Shown: piece after piece, positions 1 through 7,793 of the stretch
How the letters are laid out: every line of letters starts with the position of its first letter
Numbering within the stretch: position 1 is the stretch's first letter
NCBI RefSeq assembly: GCF_001484685.1
Contig: NZ_CP012200.1
Location: forward strand, 1,234,321-1,298,320
Reading direction: 5' to 3'
Source of the DNA: Thermococcus sp. 2319x1
GTDB lineage: Archaea; Methanobacteriota_B; Thermococci; Thermococcales; Thermococcaceae
Length of the DNA stretch: 64,000 bases
Notes under the pieces: generated by a model
Told to the model about the DNA's origin: nothing
The model's database searches: none
The model's input: only the letters and a program-made list of their open reading frames with translations
Position numbers and translations under genes: made by a program

Positions 1-1116
1 ATTGAGGAAATCGAAAGAGAAAACAGGGAAATCAAAGAAAAAATCGACTATTATCTCTGGCGCCTTCCCAATATAACCCATGAAAGCGTCCCCATAGGGA
101 AGGACGACACGGAGAATGTTCCAATAAAATTCTGGGGCAAGGCAAGGGTATGGAAAGGTCACTTAGAGAGCTTTTTAGAGCAGAGCCAAGGAAAGATGGA
201 GTATGAAGTGATTGAATGGAAGCCGCAGCTTCATGCCGATCTTTTACCTAAACTTGGAGGGGCGGACTTTGAAAGGGCCGCAAAGGTAAGCGGTTCAAGG
301 TTCTTCTACCTCTTAAACGAAATCGTCATCCTCGACCTTGCATTGATAAGGTTTGCCCTCGACAAGCTCATTGAAAAAGGATTCATCCCTGTAATACCGC
401 CGTACATGGTCAGAAGATACGTGGAAGAAGGAGTTACCAGCTTTGATGACTTTGAGAACGTGATCTACAAAGTAGAGGGAGAAGACCTCTACCTGATACC
501 AACCTCAGAGCACCCGCTTGCAGGTCTTCACGCAAACGAGATCCTTGATGGGAACGATTTACCCCTCCTCTACGCCGGGGTAAGCCCCTGCTTTAGAAAA
601 GAAGCAGGAACTGCTGGAAAAGACACCAAGGGTATCTTTAGGGTACACCAGTTCCATAAAGTTGAGCAGTTCGTATATTCAAGACCAGAAGAAAGCTGGG
701 AATGGCACGAAAAGCTCCTCCAGAATGCGGAAGAAATCTTTCAAGCCTTGGAGATTCCCTATCGTGTAGTTAACATATGCACCGGTGATTTGGGCTACGT
801 CGCGGCTAAAAAATATGACATTGAAGCGTGGATGAGCGCACAAGGGAAGTTCAGAGAGGTTGTAAGCTGTTCGAACTGTACAGAATGGCAGGCGAGGAGA
901 TTAAACATAAGGTTCAGGGATAAGCCGAATGAAAAGCCACGTTTCGTTCACACACTCAACTCAACGGCAATAGCCACATCAAGGGCAATTGTGGCGATAA
1001 TAGAAAACTTCCAAGAGGAGGATGGGACAGTAAAGATACCAAAAGTTCTTTGGCCATACACAGGATTTAAGGAAATAGTGCCGGTGGAAAAGAAGGAAAA
1101 GTGCTGCAAAGGTTAA
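1..1116 (+). CDS. serS: Seryl-tRNA synthetase, 3' part (5' end outside window)
   Basis: Charges tRNA-Ser with serine in the cytoplasm. The frame is open from the first base of the window, so the start lies upstream and the internal ATG at 196 is not the start. The visible part holds the end of the N-terminal coiled-coil arm (residues such as IEEIERENREIKEK) and the class II catalytic core: motif 2 around FRKEAGTAGKDTKGIFRVHQ, which is the characteristic SerRS motif 2 loop, and motif 3 near the C-terminus around LNSTAIATSRAIVAIIE. The protein ends EKKEKCCKG. It is followed by 360 bp without an intact gene. Identification rests on the motif 2/3 pattern and overall fit to the family. Confidence 0.95.
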   Translation: MEEIERENREIKEKIDYYLWRLPNITHESVPIGKDDTENVPIKFWGKARVWKGHLESFLEQSQGKMEYEVIEWKPQLHADLLPKLGGADFERAAKVSGSRFFYLLNEIVILDLALIRFALDKLIEKGFIPVIPPYMVRRYVEEGVTSFDDFENVIYKVEGEDLYLIPTSEHPLAGLHANEILDGNDLPLLYAGVSPCFRKEAGTAGKDTKGIFRVHQFHKVEQFVYSRPEESWEWHEKLLQNAEEIFQALEIPYRVVNICTGDLGYVAAKKYDIEAWMSAQGKFREVVSCSNCTEWQARRLNIRFRDKPNEKPRFVHTLNSTAIATSRAIVAIIENFQEEDGTVKIPKVLWPYTGFKEIVPVEKKEKCCKG

Positions 1117-1191
1117 TCTCTGCTTTGGCTTTCCTTTAACAGGTCTTTCTTCTCTCATCACCAACAAAGCTTGACATAAAATTAACCGAGC

Positions 1192-1437
1192 TCAGGTCCC
1201 CCCACGGAGCTTGAGTACGGTGCAAAGAGCTTTCCTACCCAACCACAATATTAACAACTTTAGCGTGTCTAAAACATCCGCAACCACTACCATATATCCC
1301 TTTTTCTTGGCCCAGCTAACCAAACTATAGAACCCAAACGAAGGGAAACCTATGCTGTTGTACTCAAGGAGCACGGTCTCGCCAAACTTCGTTTTCTCCC
1401 AAATATTAACAGCAGGGTGCTGTATCTTCCATCCCCT
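1192..1437 (-). pseudogene. Decayed DUF257-family gene
   Basis: On the minus strand a start-less reading frame encodes NIWEKTKFGETVLLEYNS followed by WAKKKGYMVVVADVLDTL. This resembles the N-terminus of the Thermococcales DUF257 family, which I recall as having a conserved FGETVLVEY start and an AK.KGY.VL.DD.LDTL stretch. There is no start codon after the in-frame stop at 1438. Shortly after DVLDT, a +1 frame carries AKVVNIVVG, like the next conserved DUF257 block, so a deletion and frameshift are likely. The remnant sits between serS and rnp4. Function of the family is unknown. The call depends on remembered family similarity and should be treated as moderate. Confidence 0.5.
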
Positions 1438-1480
1438 TCATTATAATTCAGCAAGAACATTAAAAAACGTTGCGGTTGCT

Positions 1481-1843
1481 TTAAAAACCCGGCTTTTTCC
1501 TCCGTTCTCTCTTCTCTCTCAGATACGGGTACCTCATTATATGCCCACATTCCAGGCATTTTATAACAACATGAGGCATCCTCTTCTGCCTAAGCCTAAC
1601 CCGAGCATTAACGCCGGGAACAAGAAAGGAATGACACCTCTTGCAGTACCTCCTCTTCCACTTCCTCGGCATTCTAACCTTTGCCTTTTGTTGCACTGCC
1701 AAGGCTATCTCAACGTAGCGATTTGCCAGTTCTTTGTCATAGGGAAAGACTCTCTCGGCTAAGCTAAAGAGAATATCTATTCTTTCAAGGGCTATTCTTT
1801 TCTTTTCCCTCTGTTCCCTGCGCTTTACAAAATTTTTTGACAT
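1481..1843 (-). CDS. rnp4: Ribonuclease P protein component 4 (Rpp21/Rnp4)
   Basis: Protein subunit of archaeal RNase P, which trims 5' leaders of pre-tRNA together with RNase P RNA and the other protein subunits. The 120-residue product has a basic helical N-terminus (MSKNFVKRREQREKKRIALE) and a zinc ribbon with two CxxC pairs: CKRC near residue 68 and CLEC near residue 95. The C-terminus is very basic. Size and layout match the Rpp21 family. The ATG at 1843 follows a GTGAGAAG ribosome site. It lies 7 bp downstream of the OB-fold protein gene and is probably cotranscribed with it. Confidence 0.9.
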   Translation of the reverse strand: MSKNFVKRREQREKKRIALERIDILFSLAERVFPYDKELANRYVEIALAVQQKAKVRMPRKWKRRYCKRCHSFLVPGVNARVRLRQKRMPHVVIKCLECGHIMRYPYLREKRERRKKPGF

Positions 1844-1850
1844 CTTCTCA

Positions 1851-3353
1851 CTACTCCGGCTTTATCATCTTTAACCTGCCCATGAACGGCTCATAAAGGT
1901 ATCCATCTGCAATAAGGCGTTCTATAACCTCCTCCGCATAGGACGGCTTAAATCCGTACTCCACTAAGGCTTTGTAAAACTCCTCCCTGCTAACAGAACC
2001 ATCTATTGAAGTAGCCTCCAAATCCATAAAGACCCTCAAAGCCATTACCAAGCGTTTGTTTCTAAAGTCCCGCTCGATGTATTTCTCATAAATCTCCAGC
2101 ACCTTCAACATATCTCTCTCTGAGATTTCGTTCATCCACATGTCCACTATCTCCTGGTTCATATTTATAACGTCGCTTATGATTTTATTGTTTATTTCTC
2201 CCTCAAATCGCGCCATTGAGCCGAGGAGGCGGAGGCTTAACAAGTATCTTGTGTTTGTTTCGAATATCATCCCCTTAAGTCTTAAAGCGTCGAATTTTTC
2301 TCCGTATTCTCTGGCATTTCTAAAAATCCATCTTTCAAACCTTTCTCTAAACTTCTCTATCATTTTATCAGAAGGGTTAAGCGAGGGTATTTTTTCTTTT
2401 TCCAGAAATATTGTGGCCAGAAGATTGGGGATGAGCTGTTCCAGCTCCCGGTTTTTCTCCCACCCAATAGGTTCATTTACAATAAAAGGCGTTTCGGAAG
2501 CGTAAGCCAGAGGATCCTCTGGAGAAATCCGTTTGTACACTTTTGGGGTTAAAAATACTGCTTGCTTTTTCTCAAAATATCCTCTGGCCCACTCTGGAAC
2601 TGGAATTTCTTTTTTAAGGAGACTTTTGTTTGAAGGAGAATAGTACCTGCCCCCTTCAAAGAGGAATGGAAGGTCAAGATCAAGATTATCATCCACAAAG
2701 GATTTTGCTTTTCCTTTTTTCAAGATCATCTCCTCAGGGAAAAGGTCGATTAAGTATTTCGAGGCTTCCCAGAGAGATTTTACAACTTTGAGGTCATTTT
2801 TGAGGGCAGAAAACGTCACACCCTCTCCCCAGAGTTTTCTGCTACCAACTACCGAAGGGGAAGCAAAGAGAGAATAAAGAATGGCCTGCCTGAGCTCGTA
2901 ATTGGCATTGATTGTCCCCTCTATGAGACCCTCCAGCTCTTCCTTTTTAAGGGCGAGCTCCTTATACTGGAGCCAGTAATCCTCAACACTGACTTTTTCC
3001 AGAGAGGTAATATGTATAAGGCGCATGTTTCCGAAGGGATACGCATCCATAATTCCCTCAATTTTAACATACTCCCCGCTCTTCAGTTCTGCATTTACCC
3101 TGCTCTTTTCGGTTATTTTTATCGCCACGTAGGGTCTAATATCGCTCTTTGAGAGCTCACTTGGAGACAGGGGGGAGAGAAGGTAGTACACTCCATCTTT
3201 CGGCACGTTTGGAGGTGGTCTTAGGATCAAAAACCCCTCCACCTCTATAGTTTCACCATTTTTATAGGATTGAATAACCCTCTGAAAGTCTCTGGCCCTT
3301 TTTGATGGGCTTATTGTCAATCTCTCAACACTTCTAAGCAATGCGTAGATCAT
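1851..3353 (-). CDS. Uncharacterised protein with OB-fold-like N-terminus and winged-helix-like C-terminus
   Basis: I do not recognise a named family. The frame is open up to 3578, but upstream codons run through the 5S rRNA and tRNA-Asp genes, so the start was placed at the ATG at 3353. This ATG lies about 26 bp downstream of a palindromic TATA box and gives a 500-residue, essentially leaderless product. Residues about 30-115 (GETIEVEGFLILRPPP through YVKIEGIMDAYPFGNMRLIHI) alternate strands in an OB-fold-like manner. The last 60 residues (SREEFYKALVEYG and VIERLIADGYLYEP) look like a winged helix of the type found at MCM C-termini. A nucleic-acid role is an inference only. It is followed 7 bp later by rnp4. 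Confidence 0.6.
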   Translation of the reverse strand: MIYALLRSVERLTISPSKRARDFQRVIQSYKNGETIEVEGFLILRPPPNVPKDGVYYLLSPLSPSELSKSDIRPYVAIKITEKSRVNAELKSGEYVKIEGIMDAYPFGNMRLIHITSLEKVSVEDYWLQYKELALKKEELEGLIEGTINANYELRQAILYSLFASPSVVGSRKLWGEGVTFSALKNDLKVVKSLWEASKYLIDLFPEEMILKKGKAKSFVDDNLDLDLPFLFEGGRYYSPSNKSLLKKEIPVPEWARGYFEKKQAVFLTPKVYKRISPEDPLAYASETPFIVNEPIGWEKNRELEQLIPNLLATIFLEKEKIPSLNPSDKMIEKFRERFERWIFRNAREYGEKFDALRLKGMIFETNTRYLLSLRLLGSMARFEGEINNKIISDVINMNQEIVDMWMNEISERDMLKVLEIYEKYIERDFRNKRLVMALRVFMDLEATSIDGSVSREEFYKALVEYGFKPSYAEEVIERLIADGYLYEPFMGRLKMIKPE

Positions 3354-3374
3354 CAAGAAAAATAGGACCGTAAA

Positions 3375-3384
3375 CTTTATAAAG
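3375..3384. promoter_or_regulatory. Palindromic TATA box shared by 5S rRNA and the divergent OB-fold gene
   Basis: CTTTATAAAG is a perfect palindrome. Its centre is about 28 bp from the first base of the 5S rRNA on the plus strand and about 26 bp from the ATG at 3353 on the minus strand. Both distances fit the usual archaeal TATA-to-start spacing. No other TATA-like sequence is seen in the 55 bp between the two transcripts. Confidence 0.7.
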
Positions 3385-3408
3385 CCTGTGCTGAGAGTTA
3401 GTATCGGT

Positions 3409-3531
3409 ACGGCGGTCATAGCGGCGGGGTCACACCCGGACTCGTTTCGATCCCGGAAGTTAAGCCCGCCAGCGATCCCGGGTGTACTGCCCTCCGAGAG
3501 GGGGCGGGAAACCGGGGACGCCGCCGGCCAC
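3409..3531 (+). rRNA. rrf: 5S ribosomal RNA
   Basis: The sequence begins TACGGCGGTCATAGCGGCGG and ends ACGCCGCCGGCCACT; the terminal segments GGCGGC and GCCGCC pair as helix I. The conserved core CCCGGAAGTTAAGCCC is present. It stands apart from any 16S-23S operon and is followed 6 bp later by tRNA-Asp, the arrangement known in Thermococcales. The ends are placed from helix I and may be off by one or two bases. Confidence 0.95.
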
Positions 3532-3537
3532 TCAAAT

Positions 3538-3612
3538 GCCCGGGTGGTGTAGCCAGGCCCATCATGCGGGACTGTCACTCCCGCGACTCGGGTTCAAATC
3601 CCGACCCGGGCG
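3538..3612 (+). tRNA. tRNA-Asp (GTC)
   Basis: The acceptor arms GCCCGGG and CCCGGGC pair perfectly, with discriminator base G and an encoded CCA at 3613-3615. The anticodon loop CTGTCAC gives anticodon GTC. The T arm contains GGGTTCAAATCCC. No intron is seen. It follows the 5S rRNA by 6 bp and is probably transcribed from the same promoter. Confidence 0.95.
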
Positions 3613-3633
3613 CCAAAACTTCTTTTAGCGCTT

Positions 3634-4419
3634 CTACAGTTCTAAAAGTCTCTTGATCTCCTCCAAATCCACCTTTGCTGTCATGTCAATGTTTATTGGA
3701 GTTACGCTAACTTTTCTCTCAACTTTAACTGCATACATATCCGTTCCCGGTTCTAATACCTCCTTAGGGCACTGGGTTCCGACTATCCAGTAGTAGGGGC
3801 TCCCCTTTGGGTCTATGCGCTCTTCAACAGAGGGCCTATACATCCTTCTTGCCAAGCGGGTAAAAGCTATCTCTGTGTTTTCATCCGCATCATAGGGGAC
3901 GTTAACGTTCAGCATATCGACTCCTTTTGGGAGGCCTCTCTTTAAAACCGCCGTTGCGATTTTTCTTAGGAAATACTTGGCAGCTGAGAAATCTATTTCT
4001 TCACCCTCACCAAATTTGTGTTTTTCCCTGTTAACTTCCAGGCTTATGGCAATGCTCGGGATTTCTTGGGTTGCGGCCTCTATTGCAGCACTTGCAGTCC
4101 CGGAAACAGTTATCTCGGTGCTCATGTTTTCTCCCAAGTTTATACCACTTATTGCAAGGTCGAAATCTCCAAATCTGGCCATGGCAAAGATAACGCAATC
4201 AACGGGCATTCCATCTAATGCATAGGCTGCTTTTGCACCGTCCATACTTATTCTTTTAGCCCTTAGAGGTCTGTGGATGGTCATTGCCCTTCCACTTGCG
4301 CTCCTTTGAAACATTGGGGCAACTATGTAGATCTCTCCCAATCCCTGAAGTGCCTCTACAGCGGCTTTTATCCCTCGCGAGTGAATTCCATCATCATTTG
4401 TTACAAGTATCTTTGCCAT
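3634..4419 (-). CDS. surE: 5'-nucleotidase SurE
   Basis: Metal-dependent phosphatase acting on nucleoside 5'-monophosphates. The 261-residue length is normal. The N-terminus MAKILVTNDDGIHSRGI holds the metal-binding NDD signature of SurE. VAPMFQRSASGRAMT supplies the S/G-rich active-site loop, and ISGINLGEN carries the conserved metal-binding Asn. The ATG at 4419 follows GAGGGGT. It lies directly downstream of the DUF996 gene with a 2 bp gap, so the two are probably cotranscribed. It ends 22 bp from the tRNA-Asp on the opposite strand. Confidence 0.93.
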   Translation of the reverse strand: MAKILVTNDDGIHSRGIKAAVEALQGLGEIYIVAPMFQRSASGRAMTIHRPLRAKRISMDGAKAAYALDGMPVDCVIFAMARFGDFDLAISGINLGENMSTEITVSGTASAAIEAATQEIPSIAISLEVNREKHKFGEGEEIDFSAAKYFLRKIATAVLKRGLPKGVDMLNVNVPYDADENTEIAFTRLARRMYRPSVEERIDPKGSPYYWIVGTQCPKEVLEPGTDMYAVKVERKVSVTPINIDMTAKVDLEEIKRLLEL

Positions 4420-4421
4420 CT

Positions 4422-4988
4422 TTACCCCTCTCCATTTTCAACCTTTTCTGGAAGGGAAAGGTATGCAACTATTTCCAGTATCTTTCCAGCCAAGATGAGA
4501 AGCGCTCCAAGTCCAAAAACGATCATCAAGACGGTTCCCAGAAAGTACAGGGAGCCGGTTGTTTTAAATACATCAACACCAATTTCATCTGCAATCTCTT
4601 CATAGCTCTTTTTAAGGTAGTAAGAGCCGAGAAGGAAGAGGATCCATGCCAAAAATGCCCCCACCAAAAAAGTGGCAATTATATGTCTTAATGCCCAAAA
4701 ACCCTCCTCCATAGCTCTGAAGGGCATCCCCTTGAACACTACAGCCCCTATCCCAAATAAAACGGCGATTATGAGTACTAAAAATGCCCCCAAAAGGAGG
4801 ATAAGTGCCACAAGGTAGCTTCTAAAAATGTCCTCCCTTTTGAATTCGTTGGAGATTTCCCTCACCGCAAATAGCGTCATTACCATCCCCGCTATTGTAA
4901 CTAAAAGCCCTACCCTTGGTATAAGGCCCCCTAAAAGGGAAAGGACGGCTCCTATGCTTCCATAAGTCCTGGCTTCCTTCAAGCTCAT
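4422..4988 (-). CDS. DUF996 family membrane protein
   Basis: Function unknown. The protein starts MSLKEARTYGSIGAVLSLLGG and has about five hydrophobic segments: two near residues 10-45, one at about 65-90, one at about 105-130 and one at about 145-180. Glycine-rich helices predominate, which is typical of the DUF996 family. The ATG at 4988 was preferred over the GTG at 4997 because AGGTGAAGG lies just upstream of it. It is upstream of surE on the same strand. The family assignment is from memory of its layout. Confidence 0.75.
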   Translation of the reverse strand: MSLKEARTYGSIGAVLSLLGGLIPRVGLLVTIAGMVMTLFAVREISNEFKREDIFRSYLVALILLLGAFLVLIIAVLFGIGAVVFKGMPFRAMEEGFWALRHIIATFLVGAFLAWILFLLGSYYLKKSYEEIADEIGVDVFKTTGSLYFLGTVLMIVFGLGALLILAGKILEIVAYLSLPEKVENGEG

Positions 4989-5078
4989 AACCTTCACCTA
5001 CTGCCTTTTGGTTTCATCTTATGAGAATTTCCATCAAACTTAAAAAGCCCTTCTCTAAGCTTTGGTAGGTGAGAATTG

Positions 5079-6050
5079 ATGACATTTTGGACAAGCGAGG
5101 ACAACGTTGCTGGAAAAAAGGGCATCGCACTTTATGTTATCCTCCCAACTGTTGGCTGCTACCGCTATAGAATTGGGGAAGCCTGTTATATGTGCTCTTA
5201 TCCAGCGGAAGCCCCCAAAGTTCCTTGGAGCCAAGAGGGGCTTGTGGAATACTTCAAAAAAGCCCTTAAGGAAATTGAGGGTAAAAAGGGTCCAATAGCT
5301 GTTAGAATATTCACATCCGGGAGTTTCTTTGACGATGGGGAAGTTAAGAGAGAGACCAGAAGGCAAATCTTCTCTATTCTGGCGGAGATGGATAACGTTG
5401 AGGAGATAGTGGTGGAGAGCAGGTCGGAGTTAGTGAGATATGACGCGGTGAGAGAGCTTGTTGAAATTATTGAGGGAAAACACTTCGAAGTTGCCATAGG
5501 GCTGGAGACTGCAAATGACGATATTGCAGATGTGAGCATAAACAAGGGGAATACCTTTGAAGAGTTTGTGCGGGCGAGTGAGATAATTAGGGAAGCCGGA
5601 GCCAATGTTAAGACGTATCTGCTCTTTAAGCCGATATTTTTGAGCGAAAGGGATGCGATTGAAGATGTAAAGGAGAGCATAAAAAAAGCCGCCCCATACA
5701 CGGATACATTTTCTATAAACGTGACCAACATACAAAGGGGAACAACCTACGAGAGGCTGTGGGAAAAAGGGGAGTACAGAACACCCTGGCTTTGGAGCGT
5801 TGTTGAAATTTTGAAGTGGGCCAAGGGGAACTTTCCGGAGAAAAGGATACTGAGCGACCCGGTGGGAGCTGGCTCAAAAAGAGGACCTCATAACTGTGGT
5901 AAATGCGACAAAGCCGTGGCAAAGGCGATTAGAGAATTCTCAAACACTCAAAACCTAAAATTCCTTGAGAACATTGAGCATGACTGTTTGAGAGAGTGGG
6001 AATACATAGTTTCCGAGGGGTTGCTCGACTGGCAGCTCCAAATTTGGTGA
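5079..6050 (+). CDS. raSEA: Archaeosine synthase radical SAM subunit RaSEA
   Basis: Radical SAM enzyme that works with ArcS in the last step of archaeosine (G+15) formation in tRNA. The cluster motif sits near residue 27: CYRYRIGEACYMC, i.e. Cx8CxxC, a spacing unlike the standard Cx3CxxC but characteristic of this family (TIGR01210, MiaB/ELP3-like). Further family-like blocks are IFTSGSFFDDGEV, GLETANDDI and the C-terminal cysteines CGKCD. The ATG at 5079 was chosen over the TTG at 5076 because GGTGAG lies 5 bp upstream of it. It is divergent from DUF996/surE. Confidence 0.85.
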   Translation: MTFWTSEDNVAGKKGIALYVILPTVGCYRYRIGEACYMCSYPAEAPKVPWSQEGLVEYFKKALKEIEGKKGPIAVRIFTSGSFFDDGEVKRETRRQIFSILAEMDNVEEIVVESRSELVRYDAVRELVEIIEGKHFEVAIGLETANDDIADVSINKGNTFEEFVRASEIIREAGANVKTYLLFKPIFLSERDAIEDVKESIKKAAPYTDTFSINVTNIQRGTTYERLWEKGEYRTPWLWSVVEILKWAKGNFPEKRILSDPVGAGSKRGPHNCGKCDKAVAKAIREFSNTQNLKFLENIEHDCLREWEYIVSEGLLDWQLQIW

Positions 6051-6202
6051 TTAACTTTACAAATATAAAGCCGAGATCCAAAAATTCCAAGCTTGAGAGG
6101 GCTGTTTAATGACTATTATTGTACAATAAGGGCATGTTTGTTAGGCATTTGCTCAAAAAAAGCAACCTATAAGCCGAATTTATTCATAGATGAGAAACTT
6201 TT

Positions 6203-6216
6203 CGAAAACTTTAAAT
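6203..6216 (+). promoter_or_regulatory. Promoter of the kor operon
   Basis: CGAAAACTTTAAAT has a BRE-like purine-rich part followed by TATA box CTTTAAAT. The expected start near 6238 leaves a leader of about 23 bases before the korD ATG at 6261, containing GGTGATG. This is the only convincing TATA in the 200 bp between raSEA and korD and probably drives all seven kor genes. Confidence 0.55.
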
Positions 6217-6260
6217 GGTTTACATAAGTAAAAACACTTAGCAAATCGCAGGTGATGGTT

Positions 6261-6518
6261 ATGGCAAATGTCGAAGTCAAAAAGGATAATTATCTGGCTG
6301 TTGGAAAAACCGAAGCAGTCGAGATAAGCGTTGACACTTTCCTCTGCAAGGGATGCGGCATTTGTGTTGAGATGTGCCCAAGGAAGGTTTTCGAATGGAG
6401 CCAAGAGCTCAGTGAAAAAGGAGTGCACTATCCGGTTCCGGTGCATGCTGACAAGTGCGTGAAGTGCAAGCTCTGTGAGCTCCTCTGTCCGGACTTTGCA
6501 ATAGCTGTTAAGTGGTGA
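6261..6518 (+). CDS. korD: 2-oxoglutarate:ferredoxin oxidoreductase delta subunit (ferredoxin-like)
   Basis: Small 2[4Fe-4S] subunit that passes electrons from the catalytic subunits to ferredoxin. The first cluster motif is CKGCGICVEMCP and the second is CVKCKLCELLCP, both complete CxxCxxCxxxCP patterns. The 85-residue size is normal. The ATG at 6261 follows GGTGATG at 6251; the GTG at 6252 inside that site was rejected. It is the first gene of a seven-gene operon. The second oxidoreductase set downstream has no delta gene of its own. Confidence 0.9.
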   Translation: MANVEVKKDNYLAVGKTEAVEISVDTFLCKGCGICVEMCPRKVFEWSQELSEKGVHYPVPVHADKCVKCKLCELLCPDFAIAVKW

Positions 6519-6522
6519 TAAG

Positions 6523-7740
6523 ATGATAATCCGAGGAGACGAGCCCGAGCAGATAGGGCTCTTAAAAAGGCTTTACCCCAAGGGAAACTACTTCATGCAG
6601 GGCGATGAGGCTATAGCTTATGGAGCTCTTTTTGCCGGGTGCAGGTTTTACGCCGGCTATCCAATAACCCCCGCAAGTGAAATTGCCGAAACAATGGCAA
6701 GGGAGCTTCCGAAGCTTAAGGGCTACTACATCCAGATGGAGGATGAGATAGGGAGCATTGCCGCTGTAATAGGTGCTTCTTGGACGGGACTTAAGAGCAT
6801 GACCGCAACTTCCGGCCCGGGTTTTAGCTTGATGATGGAGAACCTTGGCTATGCCATAATGACAGAGACCCCCTTGGTTTTAGTTGACGTTCAAAGGAGC
6901 GGCCCTTCGACAGGTCAGGCAACAAAAGGCGCCCAGGGAGATTTCTTCCAGGCAAGGTGGGGAACTCATGGGGATCATCCAATAATAGCCATTTCTCCAA
7001 CGAGTGTGGAGGACAGCTTCTGGGAGACAATAAGGGCGTTTAACTTGAGTGAAAAATTCAGAATACCAGTGATTCTTCTTGCTGATGGGATAATAGGACA
7101 CACAAGAGAGCAGATAAGAATTCCTGATCCGGAGGAAGTTGAAATAGTCTATAGAAAGCTTCCCGCCAATGAAGAGGAAGCTAAATATCCATTTGGAGAC
7201 GTTCATGGCGACTTAATTCCTCCGATGCCCCTCTTTGGTAACGGCTACTTTACTCACGTTACGGGCTCTACGCACAAGGAAAATGGCTTGAGAGATGTCT
7301 ACACTCCAGAGGTTCACGATCGCTTGGTGAGGAGGCTTCACAAGAAGATAGAAGTTCACGAGAAGGAGATCCAAAAATGGGAAGAATACCACACCGACGA
7401 TGCAGAGATTCTGCTCGTGAGCTGGGGCGTAAGCGCGAGGCCATCGCTTGGAGCGGTAATAGAGGCAAGAAAGAAGGGGATAAAGGCTGGACTCATTGTC
7501 CCTAAGACCGTTCATCCGTTCCCCGGGAAGAGAATTAAGGAGCTCTCTAAGGAAGCTCACACGATTCTTGTGCCCGAGATGAACCTTGGGCAGATGATAC
7601 TCGAGGTGCAGCGCTTTGTAAGGGAGGAAGTTCCGGTTATTGGCGTGAACAAGATAGGTGGCGTTCCCTTAACGGTAGAGGAGATTTTAAAAGAAATAGA
7701 AAGCTCAGCCGAGCGTCCTCGTCACCGTTCGGCGGATTAG
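6523..7740 (+). CDS. korA: 2-oxoacid (probably 2-oxoglutarate):ferredoxin oxidoreductase alpha subunit
   Basis: Catalytic alpha subunit of the CoA-dependent oxidoreductase that turns 2-oxoglutarate into succinyl-CoA. QGDEAIAYGALFAGCRFYAGYPITPASEI is the typical start of the pyrimidine-binding domain (shown in part: GCRFYAGYPITPASEI), and MEDEIGSIAAVIGASW follows. The 405-residue product ends with an odd tail, SSAERPRHRSAD, that the paralogue at 9156 lacks. The DNA of this tail is antisense to a box C/D RNA gene. Two internal blocks are identical in DNA to the paralogue (see findings). The ATG at 6523 follows GGTGATAAG. Confidence 0.9.
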   Translation: MIIRGDEPEQIGLLKRLYPKGNYFMQGDEAIAYGALFAGCRFYAGYPITPASEIAETMARELPKLKGYYIQMEDEIGSIAAVIGASWTGLKSMTATSGPGFSLMMENLGYAIMTETPLVLVDVQRSGPSTGQATKGAQGDFFQARWGTHGDHPIIAISPTSVEDSFWETIRAFNLSEKFRIPVILLADGIIGHTREQIRIPDPEEVEIVYRKLPANEEEAKYPFGDVHGDLIPPMPLFGNGYFTHVTGSTHKENGLRDVYTPEVHDRLVRRLHKKIEVHEKEIQKWEEYHTDDAEILLVSWGVSARPSLGAVIEARKKGIKAGLIVPKTVHPFPGKRIKELSKEAHTILVPEMNLGQMILEVQRFVREEVPVIGVNKIGGVPLTVEEILKEIESSAERPRHRSAD

Positions 7741-7755
7741 ATATTCATCATCGCT
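7702..7755 (-). ncRNA. Box C/D guide RNA antisense to the end of korA
   Basis: Read on the minus strand: terminal stem AGC, box C GATGATGA, a guide ending TATCTAATCCG, D' box CCGA, spacer ACG, C' box GTGACGA, guide GGACGCTCGG, D box CTGA and closing GCT, which pairs with AGC. A minus-strand TATA box TTTAAATA at 7775-7782 is centred about 26 bp upstream of the stem. The D' guide is complementary over 11 bases to CGGATTAGATA, the universally conserved 16S rRNA segment around E. coli position 790. It overlaps the last codons of korA. Confidence 0.75.
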
Positions 7756-7793
7756 GAATAAAGTTGGTGTTTGGATATTTAAAGGTGATGCGC

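Noticed and set aside
3354-3578. N-terminal extension of the OB-fold protein through the 5S rRNA and tRNA-Asp genes
   Set aside because: The codons are antisense to stable RNA genes, and a TATA box lies between them and the better start at 3353.
7213-7560. Long minus-strand frame inside korA and similar long antisense frames in other genes
   Set aside because: No ribosome site or promoter, and codon content mirrors the real gene; shadow frames.
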